From positions 1-64,000 of the forward strand of contig NZ_VNJJ01000021.1 in assembly GCF_007786475.1 (NCBI RefSeq): a stretch of 64,000 bases of DNA, written 5' to 3'. The notes under the pieces were generated by a model. That model made no database searches. It was not told where the DNA came from and saw only the letters and a program-made list of their open reading frames with translations. The position numbers and the translations under genes are program-made. This stretch comes from Cohnella terricola (GTDB lineage Bacteria > Bacillota > Bacilli > Paenibacillales > Paenibacillaceae). Position 1 is the stretch's first letter; each line of letters opens with the position of its first letter. Below are positions 28,910-44,134 of this stretch, piece after piece.

Positions 28910-29497
28910 TTGTTGTCCATGCATAAAATCGTTACGATCTTCATTGGGTGCTTGCTTATCGCAATCGGGATCGATTTCTTCGTCATGCCGATCAAGGCAT
29001 TAGACGGAGGCTTTATCGGTTTGGCGCTTATCGGAAACTATCTATTCAAAGCGAGACCCGGGATGATTCTGATATCGTTAAGCCTTCCCGTTTTTATTTA
29101 TACATGGATGAGAGCTCGCGGTATGTTCTTTCACAGCCTATTCGGCATGGTGTTTCTCTCGTATTTGATCGACTTATTCGAACCTTACGAGCCTTTGGGA
29201 CCCATCGTTCACGATCACCCGTACGCGGCGGCAATGGTAGGAGGCGTCTTGATCGGAATCGGGTTCGGCATCTTATTAAGAAACGACACGAGCGCTGGCG
29301 GTATCGATCTTCTAGCGAAACTGCTCGCTCCTCGACTGCGACTTAACGTTGGGGTGCTGATCCTCATAATGGACGCGATAGTGGTCGGAATCGGCGGCTT
29401 GATCTTTTCCTTGGATACTTTTTTCCTTTCCATTGCCACGGTCACGACCGGCGGTTTGGCTACGAGTTTATATACGAGCAGGTTTTTCGATTATTGA
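28910..29497 (+). CDS. YitT-family membrane protein
   Basis: This hydrophobic protein of 195 aa has five to six membrane segments with the YitT signature around GGVLIGIGFGILLRNDTSAGGIDLL (residues about 110-134, only partly quoted in families) and FFVMPIKALDGGFIGLA near the N-terminus. It lacks the C-terminal DUF2179 domain that most YitT/YpjC proteins carry. The start is TTG with GGAGGAG 9 nt upstream; an ATG three codons later is the alternative. Function unknown. It converges on tuf with a bidirectional terminator. Confidence 0.85.
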   Translation: MLSMHKIVTIFIGCLLIAIGIDFFVMPIKALDGGFIGLALIGNYLFKARPGMILISLSLPVFIYTWMRARGMFFHSLFGMVFLSYLIDLFEPYEPLGPIVHDHPYAAAMVGGVLIGIGFGILLRNDTSAGGIDLLAKLLAPRLRLNVGVLILIMDAIVVGIGGLIFSLDTFFLSIATVTTGGLATSLYTSRFFDY

Positions 29498-29513
29498 GAT
29501 CGCTGCAAAAAGC

Positions 29514-29549
29514 AAAAAAAACCGTTCAGCAAGAGCTGAACGGTTTTTG
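29514..29549. terminator. bidirectional terminator between yitT and tuf
   Basis: ACCGTTCAGC (29521-29530) pairs with GCTGAACGGT (29535-29544), extended by A-run and T-run on either side. It stops both the str operon (minus) and the yitT transcript (plus). Confidence 0.92.
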
Positions 29550-29561
29550 GCGTAATGCCTA

Positions 29562-30755
<1,194 letters not shown>

Positions 30756-30856
30756 GGTTACTGTTCCTCCTTAATAGGAAAAAGGATTTAATTTTATTTG
30801 ATGACGCGGGAGGGTCGCGCTAGGCGCTCCTCGCCCCGTCCACTTTCAGCGAACAA

Positions 30857-32929
30857 TTAGCCTTTGCTCTTCGAAATGATCTCTTCGGAGATCGATCTAG
30901 GAACTTCCTCGTAGTGCGACAGCTCCATCGAGAATACGCCGCGTCCTTGCGTACCGGAACGAAGAGTTGTGGAGTATCCGAACATCTCTGCCAACGGCAC
31001 CTTCGCACGAACGATCTGTGCGCCGAAACGCATATCTGATCCTTCGATGCGTCCGCGGCGGGAGCTCAGCATGCCCATAACATCGCCGAAGTACTCTTCG
31101 GGAACCGTTACTTCAACCTTCATGATTGGCTCAAGCAACACAGGATTACATTTGTCCTTCGCTGCTTTAAGCGCCATCGATCCGGCAATTTTGAACGCCA
31201 TCTCCGAGGAATCGACGTCGTGGTAAGATCCGTCGAAAATCGTTGCTTTGATATCTACGAGTGGGAAGCCAGCGATTACGCCGTTCTTCATCGACTCTTC
31301 GATACCCGCTTGTACCGGAGCGATATATTCGCGCGGTACGACGCCGCCGACGACCTTGTTCTCGAATTGGAAACCGGTACCCGGCTCCAATGGCTCGAAC
31401 TCGATCCAGACGTGGCCGTATTGACCGCGTCCGCCGGATTGACGAACGAATTTGCCTTCGACTTTCGCAGTTTGACGGAACGTTTCGCGATAAGCAACCT
31501 GTGGCTTACCGACGTTCGTCTCGACTTTGAATTCGCGAAGCATACGGTCTACGAGAATTTCAAGGTGAAGCTCACCCATCCCGGAGATGATCGTTTGACC
31601 AGTCTCTTCATCCGTATGTGCACGGAAGGTAGGATCTTCTTCAGCCAGCTTCTGCAAAGCGATACCCATTTTGTCTTGGTCAGCTTTTGTTTTCGGCTCA
31701 ACCGCGAGCTGGATAACCGGCTCTGGGAAGTTCATGGACTCGAGAATAACCGGGTTCTTCTCGTCGCACAGCGTGTCGCCAGTCGTCGTATCTTTCAGAC
31801 CTACTGCCGCAGCAATATCTCCGGAGTATACGATGTCGATCTCTTGACGGCTGTTCGCGTGCATTTGGAGAATACGTCCGATACGCTCGCGTTTGCCTTT
31901 CGTCGCGTTGATGACGTAGGAACCGGAGTTCAGCACGCCGGAGTAAACGCGGAAGAAAGTCAGACGACCCACATAAGGGTCAGTCATGATTTTGAATGCG
32001 AGAGCCGAGAACGGCTCATCGTCGGAAGACTTGCGAGTCGTTTCCGTACCGTCGTCAAGGATACCCTTGATGTCCGGAACGTCGATTGGAGCAGGCAAGT
32101 AGTCGACAACGGCATTCAGCATCGGCTGAATTCCTTTGTTACGATAAGAAGTACCGCAGACGACCGGGAAGATTTTCACTTCGCAGACGCCTTTACGCAG
32201 AGCAGCTTTGATTTCAGCAACGGTAAGCTCTTCGCCTTCCAGATACTTCATCGTCAGCTCTTCGTCAAGCTCAGCAACCTTCTCTACGAGAATGTTGCGC
32301 AGCTCTTCGACTTTATCCGCATATTCTGCAGGAATTTCGATTTCGTCCGGAGCCTTGCCTTTATCGTCCGTGTACTTGTAAGCTACGCGCTCGATAATGT
32401 CAATCATGCCCACGAACGAATCTTCCGCACCCATTGGATACTGAATCGCTACAGCATTCGCGTTCAAACGCTCTCTCATGGCGTTAATAACGTTGAGATA
32501 GTCTGCACCGATGATATCCATTTTGTTGACATACGCGATCCGCGGTACGCCGTAACGGTCAGCTTGACGCCATACCGTCTCGGATTGCGGCTCTACGCCT
32601 TCTTTGGCGCTAAAAACGCCAACGGCCCCATCCAATACGCGCAGGGAGCGCTCGACTTCGACCGTAAAGTCTACGTGACCCGGTGTGTCGATAATATTGA
32701 TACGGTGGCCATTCCACTGAGCGGTCGTCGCGGCAGACGTGATCGTGATGCCGCGCTCTTGCTCTTGTTCCATCCAGTCCATCGTCGCAGCGCCTTCGTG
32801 CACTTCTCCGATTTTGTGAGTCTTACCGGTAAAGAACAAGATCCGTTCAGTCGTCGTGGTTTTACCCGCATCAATGTGCGCCATAATCCCGATGTTGCGC
32901 GTATTTTTCAAGGAGAACTCTCTAGCCAT
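30857..32929 (-). CDS. fusA: elongation factor G
   Basis: This GTPase drives translocation. It has [16 protein letters not shown] (P-loop), DTPGHVDFT and NKMD, domain IV with [15 protein letters not shown], and a C-terminal ALE region. Its 690 aa is standard for the canonical EF-G of Firmicutes. Located between rpsG and tuf. No obvious fusidic-acid resistance change was recognised by eye, but this was not checked residue by residue. Confidence 0.99.
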   Translation of the reverse strand: MAREFSLKNTRNIGIMAHIDAGKTTTTERILFFTGKTHKIGEVHEGAATMDWMEQEQERGITITSAATTAQWNGHRINIIDTPGHVDFTVEVERSLRVLDGAVGVFSAKEGVEPQSETVWRQADRYGVPRIAYVNKMDIIGADYLNVINAMRERLNANAVAIQYPMGAEDSFVGMIDIIERVAYKYTDDKGKAPDEIEIPAEYADKVEELRNILVEKVAELDEELTMKYLEGEELTVAEIKAALRKGVCEVKIFPVVCGTSYRNKGIQPMLNAVVDYLPAPIDVPDIKGILDDGTETTRKSSDDEPFSALAFKIMTDPYVGRLTFFRVYSGVLNSGSYVINATKGKRERIGRILQMHANSRQEIDIVYSGDIAAAVGLKDTTTGDTLCDEKNPVILESMNFPEPVIQLAVEPKTKADQDKMGIALQKLAEEDPTFRAHTDEETGQTIISGMGELHLEILVDRMLREFKVETNVGKPQVAYRETFRQTAKVEGKFVRQSGGRGQYGHVWIEFEPLEPGTGFQFENKVVGGVVPREYIAPVQAGIEESMKNGVIAGFPLVDIKATIFDGSYHDVDSSEMAFKIAGSMALKAAKDKCNPVLLEPIMKVEVTVPEEYFGDVMGMLSSRRGRIEGSDMRFGAQIVRAKVPLAEMFGYSTTLRSGTQGRGVFSMELSHYEEVPRSISEEIISKSKG

Positions 32930-32967
32930 AAATATAGTCTCCCTTCAAAATGTATAGCTTCGTGATC

Positions 32968-33438
32968 CTACCAGCGGTAGTGAGCGAACGCTTTGTTCGC
33001 TTCCGCCATTTTGTGAGTGTCCTCACGTTTTTTGACGGCTGCTCCAGTGTTGTTGGAAGCATCCAGAATTTCAGCAGCCAAACGCTCTTCCATCGTCTTC
33101 TCGCCGCGGTTGCGGGAGTAGTTGACGAGCCAGCGCAGTCCTAGGGACGTGCGACGTTCAGGCTTAACTTCGATCGGAACTTGATAGTTGGCACCACCTA
33201 CGCGGCGTGCTTTAACTTCAAGTACCGGCATAATATTCTTGATCGCTGCTTCAAAGACCTCCATCGGATCTTTGCCGGAGCGCTCTTGAATCAATTTGAA
33301 TGCATCGTACAGCAATTGTTGCGCTACGCTTCTTTTACCGTCGATCATAATACGGTTAACAAGGCGAGTCACAAGCTTGCTATTGTATAGCGGGTCCGGG
33401 AGTACATCCCGTTTCGGAACCGGTCCTTTGCGTGGCAT
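32968..33438 (-). CDS. rpsG: 30S ribosomal protein S7
   Basis: This is the primary assembly protein of the 30S head at the E site. It begins [20 protein letters not shown] and has [20 protein letters not shown] and [15 protein letters not shown] one codon upstream is in frame, but AGGAGG spacing and the family start favour the ATG. It is 156 aa long. Confidence 0.99.
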   Translation of the reverse strand: MPRKGPVPKRDVLPDPLYNSKLVTRLVNRIMIDGKRSVAQQLLYDAFKLIQERSGKDPMEVFEAAIKNIMPVLEVKARRVGGANYQVPIEVKPERRTSLGLRWLVNYSRNRGEKTMEERLAAEILDASNNTGAAVKKREDTHKMAEANKAFAHYRW

Positions 33439-33497
33439 CAAGGTTCCTCCTTTCTCATTCGTATCGGCTTCAGGCGATTAGATCGCTTTTCCGCCTA

Positions 33498-33920
33498 TTA
33501 GGATTTTTTTGCTTTCGGTCTTTTCGTACCGTATTTGGAACGAGCTTGCATCCGGTTGTTAACACCAGCGGTATCCAATGCTCCGCGAACGATGTGATAA
33601 CGAACACCCGGAAGGTCCTTAACCCGGCCTCCGCGCACGAGAACGACGCTGTGCTCTTGCAGGTTGTGTCCGATACCGCCGATATAAGCGGTAACCTCTA
33701 CACGGTTAGTCAAGCGTACACGCGCATATTTACGAAGTGCGGAGTTCGGTTTTTTCGGCGTCATCGTTCCTACACGAGTGCAAACACCGCGTTTTTGCGG
33801 GGCGCTCAAGTCGGTTTCTACGCGTTTGAGAGCATTGAATCCTCTTTGAAGTGCAGGCGATTTCGATTTCACGACCTTCGATTGACGGCCTTTACGAACG
33901 AGTTGGTTAATTGTTGGCAT
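33498..33920 (-). CDS. rpsL: 30S ribosomal protein S12
   Basis: This decoding-centre protein is 140 aa. The streptomycin-relevant positions look wild type: [13 protein letters not shown] and [13 protein letters not shown] both keep their lysines. The start is the ATG giving [13 protein letters not shown] longer frame to 33995 runs into the leader. It is the first gene of the str operon; the L7Ae-like gene that precedes rpsL in Bacillus is missing. Confidence 0.99.
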   Translation of the reverse strand: MPTINQLVRKGRQSKVVKSKSPALQRGFNALKRVETDLSAPQKRGVCTRVGTMTPKKPNSALRKYARVRLTNRVEVTAYIGGIGHNLQEHSVVLVRGGRVKDLPGVRYHIVRGALDTAGVNNRMQARSKYGTKRPKAKKS

Positions 33921-34196
33921 GCTGCCACCCCCTTCCCATGATGGGTAAAAAAGAATGAGTAAACGATCTGATCGATACTCAGCTGCGAAGCCCACAGATC
34001 CAGGTGGTTCATTTTAAGAGACGAGAAAGGGCTCGACCGACACCTTCCCTCAAGAGACTATGCCGAATCAAACCCGTCTATCCTATTCTCCAATCGTTAT
34101 GGCGTAAGCCGCAACGATCTCATGTCGCACTCTTCGTCTAGGTCCGCACCGTATCCTCGCACGTCAGAACGACGTACGTCTGGCACACACTAGAAC

Positions 34197-34225
34197 ATAT
34201 TATCACTTCGATATGGGTGTGTCAA
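34197..34225 (-). promoter_or_regulatory. sigma-A promoter of the str operon (rpsL-rpsG-fusA-tuf)
   Basis: TTGACA-N17-TAATAT on the minus strand is a near-consensus promoter. It leaves a leader of about 270 nt before rpsL (33921-34190) in which I see no gene and no long perfect hairpin. Confidence 0.88.
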
Positions 34226-34439
34226 GAACCCAAAACTACGAAATTCGCCGTTCTTTTTTTGAGATAAACTTTTCTCATAAGATCTTCAATGCGGTAGCAA
34301 AAAGACGTCTATTCTCGCGAATGTTGGCGGTAAATGCGCATGAGTTATCCACTTGTCCTTCATTTCGTCATTATTTGCTCTTGCTGCCGATTTTGCTCGA
34401 ATTGTCTATGCGACGACTCCTAGTTCTGTTACGCCGATG

Positions 34440-34519
34440 CGGTCTGACAGACCCTTACGAGGGACGAATGGCGGAGTTTCATCGCTCTTACGGTCTGACA
34501 GACCCTTACGCGGGATGAA
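34440..34519. repeat. two copies of a 29-bp palindrome-containing repeat
   Basis: CGGTCTGACAGACCCTTACG followed by (A/C)GGGA(C/T)GAA occurs at 34440-34468 and 34491-34519, 27 of 29 positions identical, with copies 51 bp apart. Each contains the 13-bp palindrome GGTCTG-A-CAGACC. The pair lies between the rpoC terminator and the str promoter, about 215-320 bp upstream of the latter. It could be a regulatory site or an interspersed repeat; neither can be shown from this window. Confidence 0.8.
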
Positions 34520-34549
34520 AGCCGAAGTAGCGCCGGTACCCGGTCCATT

Positions 34550-34592
34550 ATAACAAAATAGCGGTACAGGGATAACTCCCTGTACCGCCATT
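34550..34592 (-). terminator. intrinsic terminator after rpoC
   Basis: A 12-bp perfect stem (GCGGTACAGGGA at 34561-34572 with 34577-34588) is followed on the minus strand by TATTTTG. It ends the rpoB-rpoC transcript. Confidence 0.9.
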
Positions 34593-34602
34593 TTCACATA
34601 TC

Positions 34603-37600
34603 TTATTCCGCGCCAACTGGCTCAAGCTCGGCCGCTTCATCTGTCGGTTCGTCAAACGGCGATACGACTTTGATATTGCGGTAACGTGCCATCCCCGTAC
34701 CTGCCGGAATGAGTTTCCCGATAATAACGTTCTCCTTGAGACCGAGCAATCTGTCGACTTTGCCTTTGATGGCTGCATCGGTCAGAACACGAGTCGTCTC
34801 TTGGAAAGACGCCGCAGACAGGAACGAGTCGGTTTCAAGCGACGCTTTCGTGATCCCGAGCAGTACCGGACGTGCGACCGCCGGTTCCTTATCGGAAAGG
34901 ATTGCTTCGCGGTTAGCCGCTTCGTATTCGTGAAGATCCACGAACGCGCCCGGCAACAAGGTTGTGTCGCCTGGATCGACGATGCGGATTTTGCGCAGCA
35001 TCTGCTTGATCATGACTTCGATATGCTTATCGTTGATTTCAACGCCTTGGTTACGGTAAACGCGCTGAACTTCTTGCAGAATATAGTTCTGTACGCCGCG
35101 GATGCCTTTGATGCGCAGCATCTCTTTCGGATCGATAGAACCGTCCGTCAGTTCGTCGCCGGCTTCGACATGTTGGCCTTGTACGACGCGAATACGCGAT
35201 CCGTAGCTGACAGGATAGATCTTCGATTCCGATTCGCCCTGGAGCTCGATCTCGCGGCGGTCCTTCGTCTCGCGAATTTCCTTGACGACGCCGTCGAGTT
35301 CGGAAATGATCGCTTGACCTTTCGGATTCCGGGCTTCGAACAGCTCCTGAATACGAGGCAAACCTTGCGTAATATCGTCTCCGGCAACACCGCCGGTGTG
35401 GAACGTACGCATCGTGAGCTGCGTTCCCGGTTCGCCGATCGACTGAGCGGCGATAATGCCGACGGATTCGCCGATCTCGACTTTTTTACCGGTTGCCAGG
35501 TTGCGTCCATAGCAAAGCTTACATACGCCATGACGAGCGCGGCAGCTAAGCACGGAACGGATCTGAATGCTCTTGATTCCCGCGCGTATGATCTCTTCCG
35601 CTAACGGCGTGTCGATCAGATCGTTGCGATGCGCGATAATTTCTTTCGTCTCCGGATGACGCACCGTCTCGAATACGTAACGGCCTTCGATACGGTCGAA
35701 CAGGTCCTCGATGACTTCCTTGCCGTCTTCGATCCGAGCGACGGTAATACCCTTATCCGTGCCGCAATCGTCCTCGCGAACGATTACGTCTTGCGCGACG
35801 TCGACGAGACGACGAGTCAAGTAACCCGAGTCAGCTGTCCGAAGCGCCGTATCCGCCAGACCTTTACGCGCTCCGTGCGTGGAGATAAAGTACTCCAATA
35901 CGGTGAGGCCTTCGCGGAAGTTCGATTTGATCGGCAACTCGATGATCCGTCCGGACGGGTTGGCCATCAGGCCCCGCATTCCGCCCAGTTGGGTGATTTG
36001 CGATTTGTTACCCCGCGCTTTGGAATCTACCATCAGCATGATGCTGTTGTAACGATCCATGGACTTCATCAGAATGTCCGTAATCTCGTCCTTCGTCTTG
36101 CTCCAGATCTCGATAACGCGGTCACGACGCTCTTCGTTCGTGATCAGACCGCGACGGTATTGCGTCGTCACGACTTTAACGCGCTCTTCGGATTTCTTCA
36201 GGATTTCTTCTTTTTCCTGAGGAACGATTACGTCGGATACGCCGATGGTGATGCCGGCACGAGTCGAGTACGTGAATCCGAGTTGCTTGATGTTGTCCAG
36301 GATGACCGAGGTTTGGGTCGTATGGTAAATGCGGAAGCATTCGCCGATGATGTTGCCCAAATATTCTTTGCCCACGGCTCCAGGGATGGCCGGATCTTCG
36401 ATGAACTTCGAGATGTCGGCGCCTTTTTCGTAGATGAAATATTTATCCGGCGTACCTTTAATGAGGTTTTCTTTCGTCGCCTCGTTAATGTAAGGGAACG
36501 TATCCGGGAAAATTTCGTTAAAGATGATTTTACCGATCGTCGTCACGATCAGAGCTTCCTGCTGTTCCGGCGTGAAGGTTTTCTTCTTAAGCTCTCTTAC
36601 CGGAATGACGACGCGAGCGTGAAGGGAAATTCCCTCGGTGCCGCGTTGGTAAGCGGAGATCGCTTCGTTGACGTTCGTAAAGCGAATCCCGGTACCGTAT
36701 GCCTTATTGTTGTCCATCGTCAGATAATAGCAACCGAGTACCATATCCTGGGACGGAGTGACGACAGGCTTACCGTCTTTAGGGTTCAAGATGTTGCCCG
36801 CAGCGAGCATTAGCAAGCGAGCTTCCGCTTGAGCTTCTGCGGACAGCGGAACGTGAACCGCCATCTGGTCTCCGTCGAAGTCGGCATTATACGCCGTACA
36901 GACGAGAGGGTGAAGCTTGATCGCGCGGCCTTCGACCAGAATCGGTTCGAAAGCTTGGATGCCGAGCCTGTGAAGCGTTGGCGCACGGTTCAGAAGCACC
37001 GGATGTTCTTTGATGACTTCCTCTAGCACGTCCCAGACTTCCGGGCTGACGCGTTCGACTTTGCGTTTCGCACTCTTGATGTTATGCGCAAGTCCTTTAA
37101 GCACGAGCTCTTTCATAACGAAAGGTTTGAACAGCTCAAGTGCCATTTCCTTCGGAAGACCGCATTGATACATTCTGAGGCTCGGACCTACGACGATAAC
37201 GGAACGGCCAGAGTAGTCGACCCGTTTACCGAGCAAGTTCTGACGGAAACGTCCTTGTTTCCCTTTCAGCATATGGCTGAGAGATTTCAAAGGACGGTTA
37301 CCCGGACCCGTTACCGGACGGCCTCGGCGACCGTTGTCGATCAACGCGTCAACGGCTTCTTGGAGCATCCGTTTCTCGTTCTGAACGATAATGTCAGGAG
37401 CTCCGAGATCGAGCAGACGCTTCAACCGATTGTTCCGGTTAATAACGCGACGATAGAGGTCGTTCAAATCGCTCGTCGCGAAACGTCCGCCGTCCAATTG
37501 AACCATTGGACGCAATTCCGGAGGGATAACTGGAAGCACATCGAGGATCATCCAATCCGGCAAGTTGCCGGAGTTGCGGAAAGACTCGATGACTTCCAGA

Positions 37601-38226
37601 CGTTTGATCGCGCGGTTGCGGCGTTGGCCTTGAGCCGTGCGAAGTTCTTCCTTAAGGGTGTCCAACTCACGGTCGAGATCGATATCCTGCAGCAGCTTCT
37701 TAACAGCTTCCGCGCCCATGCCAGCATGGAATGCGTAACCGTATTTGTCGCGATAGCTGCGATATTCTTTCTCGGAGAGCAATTGTTTTTTCTCAAGAGG
37801 CGTATCGCCCGGATCTGTAACGACATAGGATGCGAAGTAGATAATCTCCTCGAGAGAACGCGGAGACATATCGAGCGCCAAACCCATGCGGCTAGGAATC
37901 CCTTTGAAGTACCAGATATGCGATACCGGAGCGGCGAGCTCAATGTGGCCCATCCGTTCGCGGCGAACCTTCGCGCGCGTCACTTCGACGCCGCAGCGGT
38001 CGCAGACGACGCCTTTATAACGAACTCTCTTATACTTGCCGCAATGACATTCCCAGTCCTTAGTTGGTCCGAAAATCTTCTCGCAGAACAAGCCTTCTTT
38101 TTCCGGCTTCAGCGTCCGGTAGTTTATCGTTTCCGGTTTTTTGACTTCGCCTCTCGACCAGGAACGGATTTTGTCAGGCGAAGCCAAGCCGATCTTCATA
38201 AACTCAAAGTTATTGACGTCTAACAA
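34603..38226 (-). CDS. rpoC: RNA polymerase subunit beta'
   Basis: This is the catalytic-magnesium subunit. The N-terminal zinc ribbon ([20 protein letters not shown], about residues 60-79), the active-site [12 protein letters not shown] near residue 450, and the second zinc site ([13 protein letters not shown] near 880-890) are all present. The 1207-aa length is normal for Firmicutes, without the large lineage inserts of proteobacteria. It lies 125 nt downstream of rpoB and is followed by a terminator. Confidence 0.99.
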   Translation of the reverse strand: MLDVNNFEFMKIGLASPDKIRSWSRGEVKKPETINYRTLKPEKEGLFCEKIFGPTKDWECHCGKYKRVRYKGVVCDRCGVEVTRAKVRRERMGHIELAAPVSHIWYFKGIPSRMGLALDMSPRSLEEIIYFASYVVTDPGDTPLEKKQLLSEKEYRSYRDKYGYAFHAGMGAEAVKKLLQDIDLDRELDTLKEELRTAQGQRRNRAIKRLEVIESFRNSGNLPDWMILDVLPVIPPELRPMVQLDGGRFATSDLNDLYRRVINRNNRLKRLLDLGAPDIIVQNEKRMLQEAVDALIDNGRRGRPVTGPGNRPLKSLSHMLKGKQGRFRQNLLGKRVDYSGRSVIVVGPSLRMYQCGLPKEMALELFKPFVMKELVLKGLAHNIKSAKRKVERVSPEVWDVLEEVIKEHPVLLNRAPTLHRLGIQAFEPILVEGRAIKLHPLVCTAYNADFDGDQMAVHVPLSAEAQAEARLLMLAAGNILNPKDGKPVVTPSQDMVLGCYYLTMDNNKAYGTGIRFTNVNEAISAYQRGTEGISLHARVVIPVRELKKKTFTPEQQEALIVTTIGKIIFNEIFPDTFPYINEATKENLIKGTPDKYFIYEKGADISKFIEDPAIPGAVGKEYLGNIIGECFRIYHTTQTSVILDNIKQLGFTYSTRAGITIGVSDVIVPQEKEEILKKSEERVKVVTTQYRRGLITNEERRDRVIEIWSKTKDEITDILMKSMDRYNSIMLMVDSKARGNKSQITQLGGMRGLMANPSGRIIELPIKSNFREGLTVLEYFISTHGARKGLADTALRTADSGYLTRRLVDVAQDVIVREDDCGTDKGITVARIEDGKEVIEDLFDRIEGRYVFETVRHPETKEIIAHRNDLIDTPLAEEIIRAGIKSIQIRSVLSCRARHGVCKLCYGRNLATGKKVEIGESVGIIAAQSIGEPGTQLTMRTFHTGGVAGDDITQGLPRIQELFEARNPKGQAIISELDGVVKEIRETKDRREIELQGESESKIYPVSYGSRIRVVQGQHVEAGDELTDGSIDPKEMLRIKGIRGVQNYILQEVQRVYRNQGVEINDKHIEVMIKQMLRKIRIVDPGDTTLLPGAFVDLHEYEAANREAILSDKEPAVARPVLLGITKASLETDSFLSAASFQETTRVLTDAAIKGKVDRLLGLKENVIIGKLIPAGTGMARYRNIKVVSPFDEPTDEAAELEPVGAE

Positions 38227-38351
38227 GGAGCAAGCCCTCCTTCATCGTTGCTAAGATTTCGGATCTTAACGACGGCCCCGCAGGCCCGGCGTATGCGACT
38301 GGTATTGTAATTACCGCCCGGCGACATCAGTGATGCGCCGGGCCGATAACC

Positions 38352-41897
<3,546 letters not shown>

Positions 41898-42108
41898 CTT
41901 AACCTCACCCCTTAAGTCTGCTTCAACACATAAATAAAGAAAAGCCCTTATGCGCCGGTAGGCGGCACAATGGCACCTCACCCTGCCTCAACCCCAAAAC
42001 AAACCCATTATACGCCAACCGACATGAATTTATTCCTGGGAAAAAACAGGGGCTTACTGGTTTATTGTGTTGAAGACAATTAGCCCATCCTAATACTGAC
42101 ATTTTTTA

Positions 42109-42137
42109 ATAATACCACAGCGAAAATGTCAAGTCAA
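42109..42137 (-). promoter_or_regulatory. sigma-A promoter of rpoB-rpoC
   Basis: TTGACT-N17-TATTAT begins 6 nt downstream of the RsmC-like gene's stop codon (minus strand), producing a leader of about 205 nt before rpoB. A second overlapping TTGACA is present 5 nt further on but without a matching -10 at 17 nt. Confidence 0.75.
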
Positions 42138-42142
42138 ATTTT

Positions 42143-42757
42143 TTAATTCCCATTTTTCCTTATCGCTCTATAAATCCGAAATCCCTTATCCTTAGCGACT
42201 TCGCGGACTTCTTCCTCACCGAAAATTTCTTCCAGTTTTGCCCTTGCCGAAGGAGCTCCTTGCTTGTTCTGGATGACGATCCAGAGCGATCCTCCCGGAT
42301 TGAGCCGGTCCCAGGCTTCCGCGAACAATTGATGCACGACCGCTTTCCCCGCTCTTATCGGCGGATTGGACAGAATCGCGTCGAAGGTCTCGTCTTCCAC
42401 CGCGCGGTACAGATCGCTCTGCGCGAAGGAGACGTTCCGTATTCCGTTCGCTTCCGCGTTTAACCTCGCCAGTTCGACGGCACGCTCGTTAATGTCGATC
42501 AGCTTTACATGTCCTTGCGGCGCAAGGCGGGCAGCGATCAATCCGATCGGACCGTATCCACAACCAATGTCGAGTACCCGCGCATCGCGCGGAATCTCCA
42601 TGTGCTCGATGAGCACCCGGCTGCCGTAGTCCACCCCGTCCCGCGAAAACACGCCAGCGTCCGACGTCAATCGCAAACGATTTGCACGAAGCTCTGTCTC
42701 GAACGCCTGTCGGTTGCTTGCCGACTTAGGCTTAGCTGAATAGTAATGATCGTTCAC
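42143..42757 (-). CDS. RsmC-like class I methyltransferase (YbxB-type)
   Basis: This SAM-dependent methyltransferase of 204 aa has the binding motif VLDIGCGYGPIGL near residue 62 and the catalytic SNPPIRAGK near residue 129. This is the NPPF/I-type pattern of RsmC/RlmG guanine-N2 rRNA methyltransferases. The same gene (ybxB) lies between rplL and rpoB in B. subtilis; its exact substrate is not established. A terminator separates it from rplL, so it is probably expressed by read-through. Confidence 0.9.
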   Translation of the reverse strand: MNDHYYSAKPKSASNRQAFETELRANRLRLTSDAGVFSRDGVDYGSRVLIEHMEIPRDARVLDIGCGYGPIGLIAARLAPQGHVKLIDINERAVELARLNAEANGIRNVSFAQSDLYRAVEDETFDAILSNPPIRAGKAVVHQLFAEAWDRLNPGGSLWIVIQNKQGAPSARAKLEEIFGEEEVREVAKDKGFRIYRAIRKNGN

Positions 42758-42819
42758 CCAAGCTCCTCCACAATTCTGATAGGATGCCCTTTATTAAGCA
42801 TGATCAAGTTTCCATATGA

Positions 42820-42853
42820 ACAAACCCCTCGAAGAAAATCTTCAAGGGGTTTG
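42820..42853 (-). terminator. intrinsic terminator after rplL
   Basis: AAACCCCTCGAAGA (42822-42835) pairs with TCTTCAAGGGGTTT (42839-42852), with a T-rich tail on the minus strand. It likely reduces read-through from the abundant rplJL transcript. Confidence 0.88.
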
Positions 42854-42865
42854 ACGATCCGCTTC

Positions 42866-43231
42866 TTACTTCACTTCTACTTTAGCGCCAGCTTCTTCAA
42901 GCTTAGCTTTAAGAGCTTCTGCTTCTTCTTTAGAAGCTTTTTCTTTGATCGGTTTTGGTGCGTTGTCTACGAGGTCTTTCGCTTCTTTCAGACCAAGGCC
43001 TGTGATTTCGCGAACTGCTTTGATAACGTTGATCTTGGATGCGCCAGCATCCGTAAGAATAACGTCGAACTCGGATTGTTCAGCAGCAGCTTCACCAGCT
43101 CCGCCGCCTGCGATTACAGCAACAGGAGCTGCAGCCGTTACGCCGAATTCTTCTTCGATTGCTTTTACCAGATCGTTCAGTTCAAGAACAGTCATCGTTT
43201 TGATGGCTTCCAAGATTTGCTCTTTGCTCAT
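42866..43231 (-). CDS. rplL: 50S ribosomal protein L7/L12
   Basis: This 121-aa stalk protein recruits and activates translational GTPases. The N-terminal dimerisation region ([20 protein letters not shown]), Ala/Gly-rich hinge near residues 35-50 and C-terminal GTPase-contact domain ([20 protein letters not shown]) are all visible. The ATG behind GGAGG is preferred over an upstream in-frame ATG that overlaps the ribosome site. Confidence 0.99.
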   Translation of the reverse strand: MSKEQILEAIKTMTVLELNDLVKAIEEEFGVTAAAPVAVIAGGGAGEAAAEQSEFDVILTDAGASKINVIKAVREITGLGLKEAKDLVDNAPKPIKEKASKEEAEALKAKLEEAGAKVEVK

Positions 43232-43289
43232 TTGATATTCCTCCATGTATTGAGATCATATGATCTTCTTATTTTGATGATTGATTGAA

Positions 43290-43790
43290 TTACGCGCTTG
43301 CTTCGTTCTTCTCCGACACCGCTTTGACAGCGAGCGCGAAGTTGCGAACTGGAGCTTGCAGAACGCTAAGCAACATGGAGAGCAAGCCTTCGCGGGAAGG
43401 AAGCTCTGCAAGAGCCTTCATTTCAGCAGCGTCATAGAAACGCCCATCTACGATACCGCCTTTGATTTTGAGCGCGTCGTTCTTCTTAGCGAAGTCGCTC
43501 AAAATTTTGGCAGGAGCTACTGCGTCGCTGCTGAAAGCAACGGCTGTAGGGCCTGTCAGAACGGAATCCAGATCGTTCAAGTCGGCGCTTGCCGCAGCAC
43601 GGCTAACCAAGGAGTTTTTCAACACTTGGAATTCAATGCCGGCTTCGCGCAATTGCTTGCGAAGTAGGGTCACTTCCGCGACGTTCAGGCCGCGATAGTC
43701 GGCCACAACAGTGCTGCTGCTTTCGCGCAGTTTCGTTGCGATCGCATCGACTTCCTGCTGTTTCGCTTGAATGATTTTCGCATTTGCCAT
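43290..43790 (-). CDS. rplJ: 50S ribosomal protein L10
   Basis: This is the stalk-base protein that anchors L7/L12 dimers and in bacteria represses its own mRNA by binding the leader. It has [20 protein letters not shown] and [20 protein letters not shown]. The start [10 protein letters not shown] is chosen with AGGAGG 8 nt upstream; the 166-aa length is normal. The C-terminal helix that binds L7/L12 is present. Confidence 0.99.
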   Translation of the reverse strand: MANAKIIQAKQQEVDAIATKLRESSSTVVADYRGLNVAEVTLLRKQLREAGIEFQVLKNSLVSRAAASADLNDLDSVLTGPTAVAFSSDAVAPAKILSDFAKKNDALKIKGGIVDGRFYDAAEMKALAELPSREGLLSMLLSVLQAPVRNFALAVKAVSEKNEASA

Positions 43791-43849
43791 TGTGTACACC
43801 TCCTATAGATTAGAATAGAACCGTATGTTGTCCCGCTCGTTCCCGAAGA

Positions 43850-44065
43850 CATAAGAAATGCCTCCGCAGACGTTGCGGAGGCATGGCACGATCTCGCTTC
43901 TACGCAGGGGCGCACATGACGCCCGGCATACAAGAAAAGCTCTATTCACACACCTCGGTAGGAAATTAAGCTCTCATGCCCCTGTGACTACCGACACGCG
44001 TCGATCGACGCCGGGTAGCGGTAGCACGATAGCACCTACGGTCTACGGTATCCATATTCATTTGT
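43850..44065 (-). ncRNA. L10 leader (rplJL 5' regulatory RNA)
   Basis: This is the untranslated region between the rplJ promoter and rplJ. It contains CCTACCGAGGTGTGTGAATA, a segment typical of Firmicutes L10 leaders, pairing potential CGGTAG/CTACCG, and near its 3' end a strong 10- to 12-bp hairpin (ATGCCTCCGC paired with GCGGAGGCAT, plus-strand arms about 43859-43868 and 43876-43885) followed by TTTCTT, which may act as an attenuator. Function is by homology of position and motif. Confidence 0.75.
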
Positions 44066-44075
44066 CAACTCCATC

Positions 44076-44104
44076 AGATTACCACGAAGGCCATCCAATG
44101 TCAA
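44076..44104 (-). promoter_or_regulatory. sigma-A promoter of rplJ-rplL
   Basis: TTGACA-N17-TAATCT on the minus strand starts just downstream of the rplA stop codon. A second TTGACA at 44063-44068 has only a weak partner. This gives rplJL transcription additional to the rplKA transcript. Confidence 0.75.
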
Positions 44105-44134
44105 AGACCGTTTGTTGCCAGCTATCCGGAAGGA

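Noticed and set aside
34341-34352. TTATCCACT resembling a DnaA box
   Set aside because: It is a single copy with a mismatch, with no dnaA or dnaN and no cluster of boxes nearby; by gene order the origin should be outside the window.
34406-34597. 63-codon ORF on the minus strand between rpoC and rpsL as a possible L7Ae-like remnant
   Set aside because: The translation is generated by the 29-bp repeats and the rpoC terminator and bears no resemblance to L7Ae.
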